Assembly: GCF_000739085.1 (NCBI RefSeq)
Contig: NZ_CP009110.1
Span: forward strand, 5,580,001-5,644,000
Reading direction: 5' to 3'
Length of the DNA: 64,000 nucleotides
DNA from: Amycolatopsis methanolica 239
GTDB taxonomy: Bacteria > Actinomycetota > Actinomycetes > Mycobacteriales > Pseudonocardiaceae
Below are positions 54,425 through 62,740 of this stretch, piece after piece (position 1 is the stretch's first letter; each line of letters opens with the position of its first letter). The position numbers and the translations under genes were made by a program. Below the pieces are notes generated by a model. The model had not been told where the DNA came from, searched no databases, and worked only from the letters and a program-made list of their open reading frames with translations.

Positions 54425-55765
54425 TCAGATGCCGCCGATCACGTCCTCGGGGAACGTGCCGACCAGGGAGTCGGTCAGGTTGCCGATGGTGGACAGCGCG
54501 TGCGCCATACCGGGGATCGGATCCTGGTTGTCCCCCAGGCCCGGCACCACGTTGCTGGCCTGCTGCAGGAGCGCCACGGCAGGCACCACGGCATGCATCA
54601 CCGCAGCGTTGATGGTGGTCGCGGCGAGGCTGGGGGCCGGGTTCCGGGGAGCCGGGACGGGAGCGGCCACACCGGGAGCCGTGTTCCGCAGCGCCCTGCC
54701 TGCGCCGACGTACTTGTCGGCGAAGTCGAGCATCCGCGCGTTGCTCTGCGGCGCGCTTCGTTCCAGCTGCAGGTCGTGCCCGGTGTTCGGAACCACGTCG
54801 GCCACGACCGTCGCATTCGGACCGTAGAAGGGCCGCTCGAAGTCCGCCAGCGCCTGGGAATCACCGCAGCTTGGGCCGAGCAGGCCGCAGATGAACGGGT
54901 CCTGCTGACCCACGACCGTGTAGACCGGGATGTTGAGAGTGCGGTCGACATTGAGCACGTTGTACCCGGCCAGCGTGGCCAGTTCCACGAGGTTGCCGGT
55001 CTCCTTTAGCCGCTCATCCGCCGCCACGACCGCGGGGTCGGTCGAGGAGGCGCTGCCCAGGTAGAATCCGCCTCGGGTGCCGGGATAGCTGGTGAGGTAG
55101 GCCGGATCCAGCCCCGAGCCGGCGAACTTGGGATCCAGCGCCGCCGGATAGTCATCTGCGATGATCTTGGTGACGACGTTGACGTAGTTGAGCGAGTGGG
55201 CGATGCCGGTGGGAATGATGGCATCGACATCCTTGTACATGCCCGCCTCGGTCATCGTGACGATGCCGCCCAGGCTATGGCCAACCTCGATCACCTTTGT
55301 GAAGGCGGTACCCAGCCTGCCGTCCCGCAGCGCGGTGATGACCTGGTGCACGGTGCTGACGTCGGCGTAGAAGGTGTCGAAGGCGCTCAGCGGGTGGGTG
55401 GACTGGCCGTCACCGAGGCGGTCGATGTTCAGCGTCGCGTATCCGCGCCTGTTCGCCGCGCGCACGTAGGAGTAGGTGTCGGGCTGCTCCGGCATGTCCC
55501 AGTAGTAGCGCGCGTAGGACCATCCGTGAACGAGGATCTGCACGGTGGTGGCCCCCGGAGGGACACACAGGGTGCCCGTGATCGTGGCAGCCTGTCCTGC
55601 CGCGGTGACCGGGACGGCGACATTCTTGCAAGAGGTGGCGGGAACTCGAGCTGCCTCGGCTGGTGTCGTGGCGATACCGGATGCGATTAGCAGCGCCGAT
55701 AGCAACACGAACGCGCTACGACGGCGCCGACGACTGAGTGAACGGCCATTCTTCAGTATGGACAT
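54425..55765 (-). CDS. Secreted alpha/beta hydrolase (lipase/esterase-like)
   Basis: The protein of up to 446 residues has an Arg-rich N-terminus and a hydrophobic signal peptide with likely cleavage near TPAEAA (residue about 38). The hydrolase domain has an HGWSYARYYWD oxyanion region, the nucleophile elbow VIEVGHSLGGIV, Asp in VVGQQDPFI and His in VPNTGHDLQL. The C-terminal 90 residues are hydrophobic and helical without a known motif. The annotated ATG at 55765 lies inside a likely promoter and palindrome (55754-55782), so translation may begin further in, near the signal peptide. The substrate is unknown. Confidence 0.82.
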   Translation of the reverse strand: MSILKNGRSLSRRRRRSAFVLLSALLIASGIATTPAEAARVPATSCKNVAVPVTAAGQAATITGTLCVPPGATTVQILVHGWSYARYYWDMPEQPDTYSYVRAANRRGYATLNIDRLGDGQSTHPLSAFDTFYADVSTVHQVITALRDGRLGTAFTKVIEVGHSLGGIVTMTEAGMYKDVDAIIPTGIAHSLNYVNVVTKIIADDYPAALDPKFAGSGLDPAYLTSYPGTRGGFYLGSASSTDPAVVAADERLKETGNLVELATLAGYNVLNVDRTLNIPVYTVVGQQDPFICGLLGPSCGDSQALADFERPFYGPNATVVADVVPNTGHDLQLERSAPQSNARMLDFADKYVGAGRALRNTAPGVAAPVPAPRNPAPSLAATTINAAVMHAVVPAVALLQQASNVVPGLGDNQDPIPGMAHALSTIGNLTDSLVGTFPEDVIGGI

Positions 55766-55782
55766 ACTGACCTCGTTGTCAA
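55754..55782 (-). promoter_or_regulatory. Promoter with a palindromic operator overlapping the hydrolase start
   Basis: On the minus strand TTGACA (55782 to 55777) is followed after 16 bases by CATACT (55760 to 55755), a near-ideal sigma-70-type promoter. The 16-bp perfect palindrome CAGTATGGACATACTG (55754-55769) covers the -10 box. A repressor of TetR or GntR type could block this promoter. If it is real, transcription starts about 17 bases inside the longest reading frame of the hydrolase. Confidence 0.55.
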
Positions 55783-55976
55783 TCCAGATACTAGAAGCAA
55801 CACGGGCAGAAGCAAGGGAAAGGCGCGCGGTAAGGATGTTTCCCGAGACGCGAGCGGGACCTTTAGTGATCCGCTATTCACTAGCTAGGGGACCATAGCA
55901 CGGCAAGCCCCGACGGTCCTTCACTTGAACGGGTTATTTTTGGGCACCCGTGCCGGACGAGCACAGTGGACGCGGT

Positions 55977-56020
55977 GTGCTCTCCGGCACGGCAAGGAGA
56001 TGTACCGAGCCGGAGAGCAC
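55977..56020. promoter_or_regulatory. Large hairpin in the leader of the TetR gene
   Basis: GTGCTCTCCGG (55977-55987) and CCGGAGAGCAC (56010-56020) form a perfect 11-bp inverted repeat with a 22-base loop, in the 349-base gap between the hydrolase and the TetR gene. A second perfect 9-bp inverted repeat, CACCGGTAC (56074-56082) and GTACCGGTG (56109-56117), covers the end of the TetR SD and its GTG start. Nothing else is recognisable in 55783-56114. Confidence 0.45.
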
Positions 56021-56114
56021 CAGGTGGCCGCGCCCACCGCGCGAGGGCAAACCCCAGCGACCCGCGAGGCGCGCACCGGTACGATGAGATCTCGCGAATG
56101 TCGAGGAGGTACCG

Positions 56115-56756
56115 GTGAAGGACGCGCGAAGACCTCGACGCGACCCGGCACGAAAGGCGCGCATCCTGACCGCGGCCGCGGAACTGATCTCCCGTAACGG
56201 CTACCACACCGTCGGCATGGCCGACATCGGTCAGGCCGCCGGCATCGTGGGCTCCGGCATCTACCGGCACTTCGAGAGCAAGTCCGCCATCCTCGTCGAG
56301 CTGCTCGAACAAGTCATGGACCAGCTCACCAACGGGGCCTCGGCGATCGTGGACGAGGCCCGCGACGACGGCAGCGCGGTGAGCGGGCTGATTCGGCACC
56401 ACGTGCGTATCGCCATTCACGACCGCCGGATTCTCCAGGTCTACCACCGGGAAGCCCGCAACCTGCCCGACCACGATCTGCGCCGCCTCCGCCGGGCGCA
56501 GCGGCACTACATCGAGGAGTGGGTGGCCGCGGTCGCCCCGCTGCGGCCCGATCTGGCCGACGGGGAGATCAGGGTCCTGGTGCACGCGGCGATCGGCAGC
56601 ATCCAGTCGATCCTGTTCTACAACTCCGGCCTGCCAGTGCCGCGGCTGACAACGTTGCTGACCGAAGCCGCGCACGCGTGCCTCGGCGTTCGCGGTGTCC
56701 CGTCGGGAATACGAGTCGAACCCCTCGCCGACTGGCAGGACAAGGAAGGCGCCTGA
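56115..56756 (+). CDS. TetR-family regulator, paralogue of the one at 62118
   Basis: The 213-residue protein has an N-terminal helix-turn-helix (about residues 14-60; ELISRNGYHTVGMADIGQAAG then GSGIYRHFESKSAIL) and a C-terminal domain like those of KstR2/FadR-type regulators of acyl-CoA catabolism (RRILQVYHREARNLPDHDLRRLRRAQRHYIEEW, in part; VHAAIGSIQSILFYNSGLP). The GTG at 56115 follows GAGGAGGT by four bases. It lies beside the acyl-CoA island. A close paralogue at the other end of the island suggests a duplicated control system responding to an acyl-CoA. Confidence 0.9.
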   Translation: MKDARRPRRDPARKARILTAAAELISRNGYHTVGMADIGQAAGIVGSGIYRHFESKSAILVELLEQVMDQLTNGASAIVDEARDDGSAVSGLIRHHVRIAIHDRRILQVYHREARNLPDHDLRRLRRAQRHYIEEWVAAVAPLRPDLADGEIRVLVHAAIGSIQSILFYNSGLPVPRLTTLLTEAAHACLGVRGVPSGIRVEPLADWQDKEGA

Positions 56757-56921
56757 CCGCCCGGGCACCCCAGCCGCCACACCTTTCCAGAGTCGCCTGA
56801 CAGCGCACCCCGGCGCACGCGGAGCGACGCCGCGGATCACGGCCGGGACGCACGGTCGCACACCACCCCCGACCGCAGGCGCACCGCGGCGGAGGCGGCA
56901 TGCCAGTTCCCCGCGCCGCCC

Positions 56922-57719
56922 CTACCAGTCGTCGAACCGGGACGCCCAGCCTTTCCCGAACGCGGTCGGGCCCTCACGCAGGTCGGCCGATTCCACGTAA
57001 CCGGCGAGGGCGTCCAGTTCGGCCGCGAGAGCCCCTCGGAGGTGGGCAAGATCCTGCACGGCCCCGGCCACACGCTTGATCTCGGCCAGCCCACGGGGGC
57101 TCCGGGTGGCGATGCGCCCCGCGAGCGCCAGCGCGTGCTCGAGCAGGCTGCCCGGCGGGCACCACCGCCTCGACCAGACCCCACCCCTGAAACCGCTCGG
57201 CGGGTTCGAGATCACCGGTCAGCAGCAGACGGCTGGCGACGTTGGCTGGGACCTTGCGGCCCAGCCGGACCGCGCCGCCACCATCGGGCAGCACGCCGAA
57301 CGCAAATGCTCGTCACCGAGCAGCGCGCCCTCGGCCGCCACCACCACGTCCGTCGCCAGCACCAGTTCGAAACTACCCGCGACCGTGGCCATTGACCGCG
57401 GCGACCACCGGCAGAGGGGAGGTCTCCAGCCTGCTGATGACCTCCCCGGCCTTGCCGGACGAACGACAACACCGCCTCCCGACCCGTTGTCCAGCAAGGC
57501 CAGCAGCTGCCGCAGGTCCGCATCCGCGCAGAACGCCCGGCCGCTGCCGGTGACCACGATCGCGCGGCAGTCCGGCCGCGACTCCGCCTCGTCGAGCGCG
57601 GCCCGCAGATCCGCCAGCATTTCCCCGGTCGGGGTGTTGAGCCGCGACGAACGCTCCAGCCGCACGATCGCGACCGGCTCCCGCACGGTCAGGCTGACCA
57701 GACCGGTGGCGCCGGTCAT
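56922..57719 (-). pseudogene. Enoyl-CoA hydratase/isomerase gene broken by several frameshifts
   Basis: Pieces of one crotonase of about 260 residues lie in order but in changing frames: SLTVREPVAIVRLERSSRLN and VVTGSGRAFCADADLRQLL (57719 to about 57480), SRLETSPLPVVAAVNGHG, SFELVLATDVVVAAEGALLG, VLPDGGGAVRLGRKVPANVA, and finally GRIATRSPRGLAEIKRVAG to the stop at 56922. At least four one-base shifts are needed. The order and completeness of the crotonase fold show it was intact recently or that the sequence has errors here. Its start overlaps the acyl-CoA ligase stop (57716-57719). Confidence 0.75.
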
Positions 57720-59611
57720 CGTGCCTGTCCGCGCAGCACGGCCCGCAACGACTCAAGCACTCCGGCATCCTCGATCGTGGCGGGCACCGGCTCGTCGAGA
57801 CCATCGGCGATCCCGCGCATCGTCTTGCGCAGGATCTTGCCCGAGCGCGTCTTGGGCAGCGCGGCGACGACCGTGACCTGTTTGAGCGAGGCCACCGCGC
57901 CGATCCGGTCCCGCACCAGCCCCACCAGCTCATCGCGCAGCTGCCGCCGATAACCCTCATCGTCGCCGTCCACCCCGGCCTTGAGCACGACGAAACCACG
58001 CGGCACCTGCCCCTTGAGCGGATCGGCCACCCCGATGACGGCGCACTCGGCGACGTCAGGATGCGTGGCCAGCACCTCCTCCATCGCGCCCGTGGACAGC
58101 CGATGCCCGGCCACGTTGATCACGTCGTCGGTACGGCCCATGACGAACACGTAGCCGTCGGAGTCAATGTGCCCGGCATCACCGGTCAGGTAACAGCCGT
58201 CGAAGGCCGACAGGTAGGACCGCACGAACCGGTCGTCGTCGTTCCACAGGGTCAGCAGGGCGCCGGGCGGCAGCGGAAGCCGCGCCACGATCGCCCCGTC
58301 CTCCCCCGGGCGGACCGGCGCGCCGTCGGCGTCGATCACCTGAATATCCCAGCCCGGCATGGGTTTGGCTGGTGACCCGGGCTTCACGGGCAACAGCTCG
58401 ACACCCACCGGATTGCCCACGATCGGCCAGCCGGTCTCGGTCTGCCACCAGTGGTCGATGACCGGTATCCCGAGCAGGTCCGCCGCCCAATGGTAAGTCT
58501 CCGGATCGAGCCGCTCGCCCGCGAGGAACAGGTACTTCAGTCCCGACAGGGCGTACCGTCGCGCGTACTCACCGTGCGGGTCCTCCTTACGCAGCGCGCG
58601 GAACGCCGTCGGCGCGGTGAACAACGACCGCACCCCGTGCTCGGCGCAGACGCGCCAGAACTGCCCCGCATCCGGCGTACCCACCGGCTTTCCCTCGTAC
58701 AGCACCGTCGTGGCACCCGTCAGCAGCGGCCCATAGACGATGTATGAGTGGCCGACCACCCAGCCCACGTCGGAAGCGGTGAAGATGGCCTGCCCGGGCC
58801 CCACGTCGTAAACACCGGTCATCGACCAGGCGAGTGCCGTCGCGTACCCGCCGCTGTCGCGGACGACGCCCTTGGGCTTGCCGGTCGTCCCGGAGGTGTA
58901 GAGCACATACAGCGGGTCGCTGCTGCGCACCGGCACAGGCAGGGTCGGCACCGCCGCCGCCATCGCCTCCGCCCAGTCCACGTCGGCCGGCCCCATCGCC
59001 GCCCTGACCTGCGGGCGCTGCAGTATCACGCACGCGGCCGGACGATGGGCCGACAACCCGAGCGCACGGTCGAGCAGGGGCTTATACTCCAGAATCCGTC
59101 CGCCCTCGATCCCGCACGACGCGGAGACGACCACCTTCGGCGTGGCGTCATCGATCCGCACGGCGAGCTCGTGGGCGGCGAACCCCCCGAACACCACCGA
59201 ATGCACCGCGCCCAGCCGCGCGCACGCGAGCATCGCGACGACGGCCTCGGGCACCATCGGCAGATACACCACCACCCGGTCCCCCTTGCCCACGCCGAGG
59301 CCGCGCAGGACCCCGGCAAACCTGGCCACCTCATCGGTGAGCTCGGCGTAGGTGTAGGTGCGACGTGTCCCGGTGACTGGCGAGTCGTGGATCAGCGCCG
59401 CCTGCCCGCCCCGGCCCCCCGCCACATGGCGGTCCAGCGCGTTGTAGGCGACGTTGAGCTCCCCGCCGGGGAACCACCGGTAGAAGGGCGGGTCGTCCTC
59501 GTCGAGAGCCCGCTCGGGAGGGCGGTACCAGTCCAGGGCCTTCGCCGCGGCCAGCCAGAATTCCTCCCGGTCGGTCATGCTCGCCGAACGGACGTCCTCG
59601 AAGGCACCCAC
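57716..59611 (-). CDS. Acyl-CoA synthetase of the propionate/acetate-CoA ligase type
   Basis: The 631-residue ANL-superfamily enzyme has an acetyl-CoA-synthetase N-terminal motif region (PFYRWFPGGELNVAYNALDRH, in part), the phosphate-binding loop LYTSGTTGKPKGVV, WWQTETGWPIVGN, YLTGDAGHIDSDGYVFVMGR and the adenylation Lys in KTRSGKILRK. This pattern is typical of PrpE/acetoacetyl-CoA synthetase-like ligases for short acids. The GTG at 59611 has AGGAGG six bases upstream. It is downstream of the other ligase by 32 bases and overlaps the hydratase remnant. Confidence 0.88.
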   Translation of the reverse strand: MGAFEDVRSASMTDREEFWLAAAKALDWYRPPERALDEDDPPFYRWFPGGELNVAYNALDRHVAGGRGGQAALIHDSPVTGTRRTYTYAELTDEVARFAGVLRGLGVGKGDRVVVYLPMVPEAVVAMLACARLGAVHSVVFGGFAAHELAVRIDDATPKVVVSASCGIEGGRILEYKPLLDRALGLSAHRPAACVILQRPQVRAAMGPADVDWAEAMAAAVPTLPVPVRSSDPLYVLYTSGTTGKPKGVVRDSGGYATALAWSMTGVYDVGPGQAIFTASDVGWVVGHSYIVYGPLLTGATTVLYEGKPVGTPDAGQFWRVCAEHGVRSLFTAPTAFRALRKEDPHGEYARRYALSGLKYLFLAGERLDPETYHWAADLLGIPVIDHWWQTETGWPIVGNPVGVELLPVKPGSPAKPMPGWDIQVIDADGAPVRPGEDGAIVARLPLPPGALLTLWNDDDRFVRSYLSAFDGCYLTGDAGHIDSDGYVFVMGRTDDVINVAGHRLSTGAMEEVLATHPDVAECAVIGVADPLKGQVPRGFVVLKAGVDGDDEGYRRQLRDELVGLVRDRIGAVASLKQVTVVAALPKTRSGKILRKTMRGIADGLDEPVPATIEDAGVLESLRAVLRGQAR

Positions 59612-59643
59612 GTCAGCCTCCTTTCCTCGTCACCGGCGAACGA

Positions 59644-61317
59644 TCAGATCCGGCCACGGAAAAGATCCGAGTGCCGGTCGCGGAGCTTGTACTTGAGCAC
59701 CTTGCCTCCCACCGTCTCGGGCAGGGTGTCGGCGAACACGATCGCCTTGGGAGTCTCGTAGCCACCGAGCCTGGCGCGGCAGTGCGCGATCAGCTCCGCC
59801 TCGTCCGCCTCCGCACCCGGCCGCAGCACCACCACCGCGGTGACGGCCTCGCCCCAGTGTTCGTGCGGCAGCCCGATCACGGCCGCCTTCTCCACCGCGG
59901 GATGGCCATGCAGCACAGATTCCACCCGCAGGCTGGACACGTTCTCCCCGCCGGACTTCACGATGTCCTTGAACCGGTCGACCATGATCCGCAGACCGTC
60001 GGCGTCGACCACCGCGGAGTCGCCGGAGTGGAACCAGCCGTCGCGGAAAGCCGCCCGCGTCGCCTCCTCGTTGAGGTAGTACCCGGCGGTGACGGTGGGA
60101 GTGCGGTAGACCACCTCGCCCGGCGTGTGCGGCTTGTCCCGCAGGGACGCTCCCGTCTCGTCCACCACGTCCGAGGCCAACAACGGGCTGGGAACCCCCA
60201 CGTAGTTCACGGCGGGCGCGGTGCGCTGGTAGACCTCGGGCCACTTGGCGGGCCAGAAGCGGTGGCAGGCGATTGCCTCGGTCTGCCCGAAGATGCCCAC
60301 CATGACCAGCCCGGGCGCCTTCTGCTGCAGCAGCTCATAAACTGACGGTTCCAGTGCCCCCCAGCCATAGACCAGCACCGTCAGGCTGGACAGGTCGCGG
60401 TCGGCGTCCTCCGCCTCCGTGGCCAGCGCGGCGACGAACTGCGGGGAACCCGCCCAGATGGCGGTGGGCCGCTCCTGGTCGATCGCCACCGCGACCTGGT
60501 CCGGGACGGGACGGCGGCCGAGCACCAGCGATCCACCCGCGAGGAACACCGACAGTGTGAAGACCTGGTCGCCGACATGGTAAATCATCGGCAGGTAGGT
60601 GATCAGCTTCAGGTCGGTCTCCAGGCTCAGCCCTCGGGTCAGCGTGACGCTGAAGTTCAGGCCCGCGAAATAGCTCGCGTGGTGAGAGGTCATGGCGCCC
60701 TTAGGCATCGCGGTCGTGCCCGAGGTATACAGCAGCTGCCAGATGTCGTCGCCGTGGATCTCGACCTCGGGCTCGGTGGTGGCGTGGCCGGCGATGAAAT
60801 CTCCGAAGGGGGGGCTGCCGGCGACCGGGCCGCCGCCGATGGTGATGGTCGCCGCCACCGGCAGGCCGGTGGCGGCGAAGGCCGCCTCCGCCCGCGGCCA
60901 CAGCTCGGCGTCCACAATGGCCGCCTCGGGGCGGGCCTGCCCGATCAGGTACTCCAGCACGTCGGTGGCCAGAGCCGGGTTGACCGGCATCGCGACCATG
61001 CCCGCCTTGGCGACCCCGATCTTGGTCAGATACGCCTCGACGGAGTTCTCGCAGAACAGCACCACCCGGGCACCGGGTTCTAGGCCCCGGCCGGCCAGTG
61101 CGTGCGCGATCTGGTTCGCCAACTCGTCCGCCTGCCGGTACGTCAGCGAGGAGAAACGTTCTTCGCCGTAGGCACCGGGACGTCCCGTGATGGCGACCTT
61201 GTCCGGGTAGCTCCAGGTCAGTCTCTCGAACACGTCCCCGACGGAAGTCCGCTCCCAGCGGTTCACCGCCCGGCGGCCTCGCAACGTCTCGACATCGATC
61301 GTCCCGCGCAGGTCCAC
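59644..61317 (-). CDS. AMP-dependent acyl-CoA synthetase (FadD/CaiC-like)
   Basis: The 557-residue ANL-superfamily ligase has LLYTSGTTAMPKGAMTSH, FGQTEAIACHRFWPAKW, GWFHSGDSAVVDADGLRIMV and a C-terminal Lys in VGGKVLKYKLRDRH. It is closer to medium- or branched-chain and carnitine-CoA-ligase-like enzymes than to the downstream short-chain ligase. The GTG at 61317 is preceded by AAGGAGG; a longer frame to 61398 lacks an SD. Both ligase genes share an almost identical SD-to-start sequence (AGGAGGCTGA-(C/T)-GTG). It heads the operon of the acyl-CoA island. Confidence 0.88.
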   Translation of the reverse strand: MDLRGTIDVETLRGRRAVNRWERTSVGDVFERLTWSYPDKVAITGRPGAYGEERFSSLTYRQADELANQIAHALAGRGLEPGARVVLFCENSVEAYLTKIGVAKAGMVAMPVNPALATDVLEYLIGQARPEAAIVDAELWPRAEAAFAATGLPVAATITIGGGPVAGSPPFGDFIAGHATTEPEVEIHGDDIWQLLYTSGTTAMPKGAMTSHHASYFAGLNFSVTLTRGLSLETDLKLITYLPMIYHVGDQVFTLSVFLAGGSLVLGRRPVPDQVAVAIDQERPTAIWAGSPQFVAALATEAEDADRDLSSLTVLVYGWGALEPSVYELLQQKAPGLVMVGIFGQTEAIACHRFWPAKWPEVYQRTAPAVNYVGVPSPLLASDVVDETGASLRDKPHTPGEVVYRTPTVTAGYYLNEEATRAAFRDGWFHSGDSAVVDADGLRIMVDRFKDIVKSGGENVSSLRVESVLHGHPAVEKAAVIGLPHEHWGEAVTAVVVLRPGAEADEAELIAHCRARLGGYETPKAIVFADTLPETVGGKVLKYKLRDRHSDLFRGRI

Positions 61318-61390
61318 ATCAGCCTCCTTGCTGCCTGCCTGACGATCGACAGCATGCCCCTTGGGCGCCCCGGCGACAAGACCAAAGTCA

Positions 61391-61418
61391 CTGATCATTC
61401 ACATCAACATGAAATCAG
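61391..61418. promoter_or_regulatory. Inverted-repeat operator upstream of the acyl-CoA ligase operon
   Basis: CTGAT (61391-61395) and TTCA (61398-61401) are mirrored by TGAA (61410-61413) and ATCAG (61414-61418) around an 8-base centre. It lies 75-100 bases upstream of the ligase start and is a plausible site for one of the two TetR proteins of the island. I see no gene between 61318 and about 61600. Confidence 0.5.
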
Positions 61419-61599
61419 TCCCACCTGGCCGGACAGCGACGACGCGATGACATGTCCACTCAACAGCACGTGAGTAGCGCCAACGACGGCCGTCGGGGAA
61501 GCAGGATGGCTGACGTCGAAGTGAATGACCATGCACTACTATAGGCGAACGCCGACGCCGCGCCCCGGCACGCGGCGCCTGGGTCCGCCTTCAACGTCG

Positions 61600-62108
61600 G
61601 GCACTTTCACCGCGGGGCTTGCCGCCCCGGTGGGGGGACGAGCAGGTCCGCCAGATCGAGGACCTCGGTTTCGACGTCTGGTTCGCCGAGGCATACGGAT
61701 CGGACGTGTTCACCCCGCTGGCCTGGTGCACGGCACCACGGACCGAGCGAGCGCCTGCGGCTGGGCACCGCGGTCGCCCAGATCTCGGCCCGCACACCGG
61801 CGGCCACCGCCATGAGCGCGGCGACGCTGGATCACCTCTCCGGTGGCCGGGTGGTCCTCGACCTCGGAGTGTCCGGGCCCCAGGTGTCCGAGGGCTGGCA
61901 CGGCGTAGCCTATCCCGCCGGCTCGCGCGGACCCGTGAGTACGTCGAAGTGGTCGGTGCTCGCACGCGAGTACACCACTGTCCTACGACGGCGCGGCCGC
62001 GATCCGCGACGCACTCGCCAGCGGGGAGCCCACGGTGGTCGACTCCATCGCGGTGCAGGGGCTGCCCGGCGATCTGGACGCCGTGGCCCAAGCCGTATTC
62101 GGCAGCTG
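61600..62108 (+). pseudogene. LLM-class (F420-dependent type) oxidoreductase, decayed
   Basis: Successive frames encode segments of one luciferase-like monooxygenase: [25 protein letters not shown] and FTPLAWC, then [42 protein letters not shown], then [11 protein letters not shown] and SYDG. The sequence then jumps to a short tail ending [21 protein letters not shown] at 62108. At least two frameshifts, an absent start and an apparent deletion of more than 150 residues make it non-functional. It lies in opposite orientation to the flanking acyl-CoA genes. Confidence 0.65.
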
Positions 62109-62117
62109 ACCACGACC

Positions 62118-62732
62118 TCAGGCCCCGCCCGGAGCGATCCCCAGGCAGGCGTGCGCGGTCTGGCACAGCAGCGCCGTGAGCCGATCCAGCGGCAACCCGG
62201 AGTCGTGGAACAGGATCGACTGGACGCTGCCGATCGCGGCGTGGACCAGCACCCTCGCCTCGTCTCCGGTGACACCCGAGCGCAACAGAACCACGACCGA
62301 AACCCAGTGCTCAAGGTAGCGGCGCTGCGCACGGCGCAGCCCGCGCAGGTCCTCGGGTGCGAGATTGTGCGCTTCCAGGTGGTAGACCCGCAGGATCCGC
62401 CGGTCACCGATCGCGATGCGCACGTGGTTTTCCACCAGGGCGGTCAGCGCCGCGCGGTCATTCTGCGCCGTGCTGGTGATCTCCGCGGACGTGCGCGCGA
62501 GCAGGTCCATCACCTGGTGCAGCAGCGCGGTCAGGATCGCCGACTTGCTCGGGAAGTGCCGGTAGATCCCCGTGCTCACGATTCCTGCCGCGGTACCGAT
62601 GTCCGCCAGCCCGACCGCGTGGTAGCCGTGCCGGGAGATCAGCTCTGCCGAGCAGGCCAGGATGCGTGCCTTACGGCCGGGGTCCCGCCGCGGGACGCGG
62701 TCGAGACTTCTGGCCGGCTTAGGCGCGGGCAC
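62118..62732 (-). CDS. TetR-family regulator, paralogue of the one at 56115
   Basis: The 204-residue protein has the helix-turn-helix [21 protein letters not shown] followed by [15 protein letters not shown], and an effector domain ([41 protein letters not shown]). It is similar along its whole length to the regulator at 56115. It follows the AtuA-like gene by eight bases on the same strand and is therefore cotranscribed with it. It probably senses an acyl-CoA of the pathway encoded here. Confidence 0.9.
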   Translation of the reverse strand: MPAPKPARSLDRVPRRDPGRKARILACSAELISRHGYHAVGLADIGTAAGIVSTGIYRHFPSKSAILTALLHQVMDLLARTSAEITSTAQNDRAALTALVENHVRIAIGDRRILRVYHLEAHNLAPEDLRGLRRAQRRYLEHWVSVVVLLRSGVTGDEARVLVHAAIGSVQSILFHDSGLPLDRLTALLCQTAHACLGIAPGGA

Positions 62733-62740
62733 GGCGGCGC

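Noticed and set aside
54130..54425. A lasso-peptide precursor gene upstream of the asparagine-synthetase-like enzyme
   Set aside because: I read all minus-strand frames in this stretch and found no leader-core pattern with an appropriate acidic acceptor. No RRE or B2 protease gene is nearby.
55925..56197. Small plus-strand frame of 90 codons before the TetR gene
   Set aside because: It contains the hairpins and the TetR SD, its residues are unlike any protein, and it overlaps the TetR start.
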